The notes under the pieces: model-generated
Databases searched by the model: none
Told to the model about the DNA's origin: nothing
What the model saw: only the letters and a program-made list of their open reading frames with translations
Part shown: positions 6,012 through 10,169 of the stretch, in pieces
Numbering within the stretch: position 1 is the stretch's first letter
Layout: every line of letters starts with the position of its first letter
Made by a program: the position numbers and the translations under genes
Assembly (NCBI GenBank): GCA_902462325.1
Contig: CABQBF010000088.1
Span: 1 to 10,169 of the forward strand
Direction: 5' to 3'
Length of the DNA: 10,169 nucleotides
Source: an uncultured Peptococcaceae bacterium
Lineage (GTDB): Bacteria; Bacillota; Peptococcia; Peptococcales; Peptococcaceae

Positions 6012-6599
6012 ATGCTGAAACCAATGGATATTCACAATAAAGAGTTTAAAAAGGCGATGCGCGGTTACGATGCAGAAGAAGTGGACGAGTTTCTGGATGA
6101 GATTATCGTAGACTTTGAAAAAATGCAGCGGGAACTGGATGTGCTGAAAACACAGCTCAGCAATTACAGCGAAAATATGAACAGTTACCGGGAAAAAGAA
6201 ATTTCTTTGAACAATGCGCTGCTGTCGGCCCAGCGGTTTGCCGACCAGCTCAAACGGGACGCGGAAGCCAAGGCTGCCGAAATTATCGCTCAGGCAGAGG
6301 AAGAAGCCAAGAAAATTATCGGCGGCACCGAAGAAAAATACAATAAAGTATTGGCCGATTACACCATGCTGGCCAATCGCTATCACGACGCCAAAGAAAC
6401 GCTGAAGGAATATTTCCAGAACCAGATTGCCATGCTGGATCAGGAAGAAGCCGGTATCTCCACCGAGCAGATGGCCAGCTATATCAAGCAGGAGGAAAGC
6501 AATGGCCTTTCCACAGCGCAATCGCAGCTGTCGGAAAATGAAGAAACCAAAATCAATGTCAAATTGAAAGAGATTATGGAAAATGCCAACGCCAAATAA
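6012..6599 (+). CDS. divIVA: DivIVA domain cell-division/polarity protein
   Basis: DivIVA recognises negatively curved membrane at septa and poles and recruits partners such as Min proteins and chromosome-anchoring factors. The 195-residue protein starts MLKPMDIHNKEFKKAMRGYDAEEVDEFLDEI, the lipid-binding DivIVA domain (about 1-60), with R17 at the place of B. subtilis R18. M16 stands where B. subtilis has the membrane-inserting F17. Two coiled-coil segments follow (about 28-65 and 70-150), rich in Glu, Lys and Ala. The C-terminal tail (about 155-195) is acidic and less regular. AGGGGG (5999-6004) lies 7 nt before the ATG. It is longer than the 164 residues of B. subtilis DivIVA. Location between ylmH and ileS is the standard Bacillota order. 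Confidence 0.96.
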   Translation: MLKPMDIHNKEFKKAMRGYDAEEVDEFLDEIIVDFEKMQRELDVLKTQLSNYSENMNSYREKEISLNNALLSAQRFADQLKRDAEAKAAEIIAQAEEEAKKIIGGTEEKYNKVLADYTMLANRYHDAKETLKEYFQNQIAMLDQEEAGISTEQMASYIKQEESNGLSTAQSQLSENEETKINVKLKEIMENANAK

Positions 6600-6662
6600 A
6601 AATTGGCCCAATTTACAGAACAAAAGTGACGGAGCTTCTGTTGCTGCGTTATATTAATTTTT

Positions 6663-6669
6663 GAGGTGA
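6663..6669 (+). promoter_or_regulatory. Shine-Dalgarno that sets the ileS start at GTG 6678
   Basis: GAGGTGA is a 7-base match to the anti-SD complement and lies 8 nt before GTG at 6678. An in-frame GTG at 6666 falls inside this motif and has no SD of its own, so 6678 is the better start. Confidence 0.8.
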
Positions 6670-6677
6670 AAAGAAAC

Positions 6678-9458
6678 GTGGAAAAAGTAGATTATGGCAA
6701 GACTCTGAATTTGCCGCAGACCGAGTTTCCCATGCGGGGCAATCTGCCCAAAAAGGAACCGGAAACGCTGGAATTCTGGGACAGCAACGACATTTATCAC
6801 AAGGTAGCAGAAAAAAATCAGGGACATCCCAAATTTATTTTGCATGACGGCCCGCCCTACGCCAATGGCGATATCCATTTAGGCCATGCTATGAATAAAG
6901 TATTGAAAGATATGATTGTAAAGCACCGCAGTATGACCGGCTATGACGCCCCTTATGTGCCCGGCTGGGATACCCACGGCCTGCCCATCGAATTAAAAGC
7001 CATTAAAGCGTTGGGTTTAGACCATCACGATGTGGACAAGGTGGCCTTTCGTCAGGCTTGCGCCGGTTTTGCGCTGGATGCGGTGGAAAACCAGAAAAAA
7101 CAGTTCCGCCGTTTAGGTGTGCGCGGCGATTGGGACCATCCCTATGTCACCTTAGACCCCAAATTTGAAGCAGAACAGATTGGCGTTTTCGGCGCTATGG
7201 CCAAAAAAGGCTATATCTATAAAGGCTTAAAGCCGGTACATTGGTGCCCGGATTGCGAAACTGCTTTGGCGGAAGCAGAAATTGAATACGCAGAGCTGCG
7301 TTCACCGTCTATTTATGTCAAATTTCCGGTGAAAGACGCCAAAGGTTTATTCAATACAGACCAGGCCTATGTAGTGATTTGGACCACCACGCCATGGACC
7401 TTGCCGGGCAATGTGGCCATTTCTATCCATCCCGAATTTGACTATCAGTTGGTGCAGTTTGGCGATGAAAACTATGTGATGGCCAAAGAAATGGTGGACA
7501 ATGTCATCAGCGACTGTGGGCTGCCCGCAGACTATCAGGTGCTGGGCCAGTGGAAAGGGCAGGAACTGGAACACCTGATTTGCCAGCATCCGTTCCTCGA
7601 TCGGGACTCGGTTGTCATCGTCGGGGAACACGTTACCTTAGAAGCCGGCAGCGGCTGCGTACACACCGCGCCTGGTCATGGGATGGACGACTTTCTTGTT
7701 TGCCAGAAATATGATTTGCCCATTATCTCACCGTTAGACAACCAGGGCCGTTTAACAGCCGAAGCCGGTCAGTTTGCCGGACTGAGCACCGACGAAGCCA
7801 ACAAGGCCATCTGCCAGTGGCTGGATCAAAACGGCTATCTGCTCAAATTAAAATTTATCAAGCATCAGTACCCCCATTGCTGGAGATGTAAAAATCCAAC
7901 GCTGTTCCGGGCTACCGAGCAGTGGTTTGCCTCCATCGACGGGTTCCGTCAGAATGCCTTAGATGAAATTGACAAAGTAAAATTCTTCCCATCCTGGGGC
8001 CATGACCGGATTTATAACATGGTGGCCGACCGCGGCGACTGGTGTATTTCCCGCCAGAGAACTTGGGGCGTGCCAATTCCCATTTTCTATTGCGCCGACT
8101 GTAACGAGCCCATTATCAACGACGCCACCATCAGCCGGATTCAAGACTTGTTCCGGGAACATGGCTCTGACATTTGGTTTGCCAAAGAGGCTGCTGAATT
8201 AATTCCGGAAGGGTTGACCTGCCCCAAATGCGGCGGCGCCCATTTCCGCAAAGAAACCGATATTATGGATGTGTGGTTCGATTCCGGTTCCAGCCATAAA
8301 GGCGTGCTGAAAATCCGACCAGAGCTGCGCACCCCGGCCGATTTTTACCTGGAAGGCAGCGACCAGCACCGCGGATGGTTCCATTCCTCGCTGCTGACCT
8401 CGGTGGCCTTAGACGGCGTAGCGCCTTACAAAGCCGTATTGACCCATGGTTTTTTGGTAGACGAACAGGGCCGCAAAATGAGTAAATCGCTGGGCAATGG
8501 GGTAGACCCCTTGAAAGTTGTCAACGATATGGGCGCCGATATCCTGCGGCTGTGGGTAGCTTCTGCCGATTACCGCAACGACGTTGCCGTATCCCAGGGC
8601 ATCTTAAAGCAGGTCAGCGAAGCATACCGCAAAATGCGCAATACCTTCCGTTATCTGCTGGGCAACATTTCCGATTTCAACTATAAAACCGACGCCGTAG
8701 CGCTCAAGGATATGGAAGAATTGGATCAGTGGATTATGCTCAAGCTGAACAAGCTGCTGGAAAAAGTGAACAAGGGCTACGAGGATTGCGAATTCCATGT
8801 GGTATATCATGCGGTGCATAACTTCTGCAATGTGGATTTGAGCGCATTTTATGTGGATATTGTCAAAGACCGCCTGTACTGCGAAGCAGCGGACAGCAAA
8901 GCCCGTCGTTCCTGCCAGACTGCGCTGTATGAAATTTGCGTGGCGCTGGCCCAGGTTATGACGCCGATTTTATCCTTCACCACCGAAGAAGTGTGGAAAT
9001 ATCTGCCCAAAGAAGACAAGGAGCTGAGCATTCAGTTATCGGGCTGGCCTCAGGTAAATCCGGACGCCATCAACGACGCACTGGAAGAAAAATGGGCCAA
9101 GCTGATTGCCATTCGCGGGGAAGTGACCAAGAAGCTGGAAGAAAAACGGGCCAACAAAGAAATCGGCAAAGCGTTGGATGCGCAGGTGCTCCTCTATGCC
9201 GATGGTGAAACGCTGGAATTGCTGCAAGCTATGCAGGACCAGTTGGCTACTATCTTTATCGTTTCTCAGGTTACGGTGAAAGCTATGAGCGAAGCGCCAG
9301 CCGACGCCTACATCAGTGAAGATGTGAAAGACCTGGATGTGGTGATTGCGCCAGCCGCCGGCAACACCTGCGAGCGCTGCTGGATTCACTCCGAAGAACT
9401 GGATGAAAACGGATTATGTCCTCGCTGCGCCGCTGTAATGGCTGCAAAGGAAGCATAA
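6678..9458 (+). CDS. ileS: Isoleucyl-tRNA synthetase
   Basis: This class I aminoacyl-tRNA synthetase charges tRNA-Ile. The chosen GTG at 6678 gives 926 residues starting MEKVDYGKTLNLPQTEFPMRGNLP, the usual bacterial IleS opening. The Rossmann catalytic core shows HLGH at 67-70 (HIGH signature) and KMSKS at 600-604. Between them lies the CP1 editing domain, with WTTTPWTLPGNVAI and GCVHTAPGHGMDDF. DWCISRQRTWGVPIP and the GSDQHRGWFHSSLL block precede KMSKS, followed by the anticodon-binding domain. The C-terminal zinc finger has C898, C901, C914 and C917, which marks the ordinary bacterial type. Unusually compared with B. subtilis IleS, residues 472-518 contain a second CxxC...CxxC pair (C472, C475, C515, C518), probably a zinc ribbon. 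No T-box leader fits in the 78 bp upstream, so expression probably depends on read-through from the operon. Confidence 0.98.
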   Translation: MEKVDYGKTLNLPQTEFPMRGNLPKKEPETLEFWDSNDIYHKVAEKNQGHPKFILHDGPPYANGDIHLGHAMNKVLKDMIVKHRSMTGYDAPYVPGWDTHGLPIELKAIKALGLDHHDVDKVAFRQACAGFALDAVENQKKQFRRLGVRGDWDHPYVTLDPKFEAEQIGVFGAMAKKGYIYKGLKPVHWCPDCETALAEAEIEYAELRSPSIYVKFPVKDAKGLFNTDQAYVVIWTTTPWTLPGNVAISIHPEFDYQLVQFGDENYVMAKEMVDNVISDCGLPADYQVLGQWKGQELEHLICQHPFLDRDSVVIVGEHVTLEAGSGCVHTAPGHGMDDFLVCQKYDLPIISPLDNQGRLTAEAGQFAGLSTDEANKAICQWLDQNGYLLKLKFIKHQYPHCWRCKNPTLFRATEQWFASIDGFRQNALDEIDKVKFFPSWGHDRIYNMVADRGDWCISRQRTWGVPIPIFYCADCNEPIINDATISRIQDLFREHGSDIWFAKEAAELIPEGLTCPKCGGAHFRKETDIMDVWFDSGSSHKGVLKIRPELRTPADFYLEGSDQHRGWFHSSLLTSVALDGVAPYKAVLTHGFLVDEQGRKMSKSLGNGVDPLKVVNDMGADILRLWVASADYRNDVAVSQGILKQVSEAYRKMRNTFRYLLGNISDFNYKTDAVALKDMEELDQWIMLKLNKLLEKVNKGYEDCEFHVVYHAVHNFCNVDLSAFYVDIVKDRLYCEAADSKARRSCQTALYEICVALAQVMTPILSFTTEEVWKYLPKEDKELSIQLSGWPQVNPDAINDALEEKWAKLIAIRGEVTKKLEEKRANKEIGKALDAQVLLYADGETLELLQAMQDQLATIFIVSQVTVKAMSEAPADAYISEDVKDLDVVIAPAAGNTCERCWIHSEELDENGLCPRCAAVMAAKEA

Positions 9459-9484
9459 AACAAAATAAGCATAAAACAAAATAA
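9453..9484 (+). repeat. Perfect 16-bp tandem duplication across the ileS stop
   Basis: GCATAAAACAAAATAA occurs at 9453-9468 and again, without a gap, at 9469-9484. The first copy includes the last Ala codon and TAA stop (9456-9458) of ileS, so the second copy lies just after the gene. This looks like a recent replication-slippage duplication; the protein is not changed. Confidence 0.9.
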
Positions 9485-9494
9485 GAAGAAATCA

Positions 9495-9540
9495 GGTTGC
9501 TGCAAAAGGTGGATTCGTTCTTTGCAGCAGCCTCTCTTTA
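9495..9540 (+). terminator. Intrinsic terminator at the end of the division operon
   Basis: GGTTGCTGCAAA (9495-9506) pairs with TTTGCAGCAGCC (9521-9532), giving a 12-bp stem with one G-U pair and a 14-nt loop, followed by the pyrimidine-rich TCTCTTTA. The stem is strong, but the T-tract is broken by C residues, so efficiency is uncertain. Position just after ileS fits the operon end. Confidence 0.7.
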
Positions 9541-9593
9541 TCAGTGCTTGAGTATCAATATTTTATCATCATCAACAAAAGAGGGGACGTCGG

Positions 9594-10169
9594 TTGGAAT
9601 CTATTTTATTATCCTTTCACGTTATGCTGCCGGTATTTCTGACCATTCTGCTGGGCGTCTTTCTGCAAAAAATTGGTCTGATGCCCCGGCGTATGATTCG
9701 GGATTTAAACCGGCTTTGTTTTAAAGTTTTTTTGCCGGTGATGCTGTTCAACAATGTGCGGGCCACCGATTTCCGTCAATATTTTGAGTGGCATCTGATT
9801 GGCTATGCCGTTGCCTCCGTACTGTTTTTATTTGCCGCGCTGCTGTGGCTGGTGCCAAAGCTGGTGAAACGGCCACAGCAGCAGAGCGTGGTCATTCAGG
9901 GCATTTATCGCAGCAATTATGTCATTTTGGGGATTCCCATCGTCGGCAATATTTATAAAGGCGACAATATTACCACCATCACCATGCTGATTGCCATTAT
10001 CGTGCCGCTGTTCAATTTGCTGGCGGTGTATCTGTTTGAGCGGTTCAATGGTCAAAATCAACACAATCCATTGAAAATGCTGGGCAGCATTGCCCGCAAT
10101 CCGCTGATTATCGCCACGGCGCTGGGCATGCTTTATACCTTAACCGGCGTGCAATTCCCCGGTTTTTTG
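9594..10169 (+). CDS. AEC (auxin efflux carrier) family transporter, 5' part (partial)
   Basis: The first 192 codons are open to the right edge, and the gene continues beyond. Start is TTG at 9594, with GAGGGG (9581-9586) 7 nt upstream; the next in-frame ATG (9624) has no good SD. The protein opens LESILLSFHVMLPVFLTILLGVFLQKIGLMPRRMIRDLNRLCFKVFLPVMLF, the classic AEC N terminus: a first membrane helix, a short turn, then helix 2 with FLP and the family Asn-Val after it. A basic cytosolic loop (VPKLVKRPQQQSVVIQG) leads into YRSNYVILGIPIVGNIYKG, the conserved fifth-helix region with the N-x-x-x-hydrophobic-G-P/IP pattern. NPLKMLGSIARNPLIIATALGM resembles the central AEC loop. Members usually have about 300-320 residues and carry organic anions such as malate; the substrate here cannot be told. 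It lies after the terminator and so is probably a separate unit. Confidence 0.9.
   Translation, partial: MESILLSFHVMLPVFLTILLGVFLQKIGLMPRRMIRDLNRLCFKVFLPVMLFNNVRATDFRQYFEWHLIGYAVASVLFLFAALLWLVPKLVKRPQQQSVVIQGIYRSNYVILGIPIVGNIYKGDNITTITMLIAIIVPLFNLLAVYLFERFNGQNQHNPLKMLGSIARNPLIIATALGMLYTLTGVQFPGFL

Noticed and set aside
6599..6614. Inverted repeat AATTGG-C-CCAATT after divIVA
   Set aside because: The stem is AT-rich with an almost absent loop and no T-run, so it is not a credible terminator; ileS seems to be co-transcribed.
6006..6623. Minus-strand ORF of 205 codons opposite divIVA
   Set aside because: It is a shadow of the coiled-coil codon pattern of divIVA: Phe/Leu/His-rich, without family resemblance, while the + strand gene is unmistakable.
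6626..6655. GTGACG-18 bp-TATATT as a promoter for ileS
   Set aside because: The -35 is weak, and the start of transcription would fall at or within the SD, leaving nearly no leader. Not convincing.
9497..9724. + strand ORF of 75 codons between ileS and the AEC gene
   Set aside because: It starts inside the terminator stem and overlaps the AEC reading frame, which has clear family motifs and a better SD.
1..10169. Search for CRISPR arrays, insertion sequences, tRNA/rRNA genes and prophage genes
   Set aside because: No regular spaced repeats, transposase-like ORFs, tRNA-like cloverleaf or phage proteins were recognised by reading the sequence.

Overview
The window looks like chromosomal DNA of a Bacillota (Firmicutes) bacterium of medium GC. 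It carries the ylmE-sepF-(proC)-ylmG-ylmH-divIVA-ileS cell-division block typical of that phylum, together with a pgsA-pgpA pair and a perfect ParB-type parS site. The HlyD-like adaptor heading the block, and proC inside it, suggest a clostridial or negativicute lineage rather than Bacillus. I cannot name a genus. Every gene recognised is on the + strand.

Layout. (1) Bases 1-765 hold the 3' end of pgsA and complete pgpA, two phospholipid (phosphatidylglycerol) synthesis genes that overlap or abut. (2) Bases 766-1898 are an AT-richer island. It contains a 16-bp parS palindrome at 918-933, one SUKH (SMI1/KNR4) gene that may be an orphan immunity protein, a strong intrinsic terminator at 1647-1677, and two related hairpin-capable repeats (about 809-834 and 1576-1609) on either side of the SUKH gene. 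(3) Bases 1899-9458 appear to be one long operon: HlyD-like membrane adaptor, ylmE/yggS (PLP homeostasis), sepF (FtsZ/membrane anchor), proC (proline synthesis), ylmG/yggT (membrane protein), ylmH (S4 RNA-binding protein), divIVA (curvature-sensing coiled coil) and ileS. The gaps are short (-4 to about 80 bp), each gene has a recognisable Shine-Dalgarno sequence, and no internal terminator is visible. The operon starts downstream of an AT-rich region with a perfect TATAAT and ends at a 12-bp stem-loop at 9495-9532. (4) From 9594 an AEC-family transporter with a TTG start runs off the right edge.

Functionally, the operon couples division-site assembly (SepF, DivIVA, probably YlmG) with ribosome-associated quality control (YlmH), PLP and proline metabolism and Ile-tRNA charging. 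I found no convincing undescribed multi-gene system. The most noteworthy signals are the parS site, the SUKH island with its flanking repeats, and the HlyD-like protein with no visible efflux partner heading a division operon.
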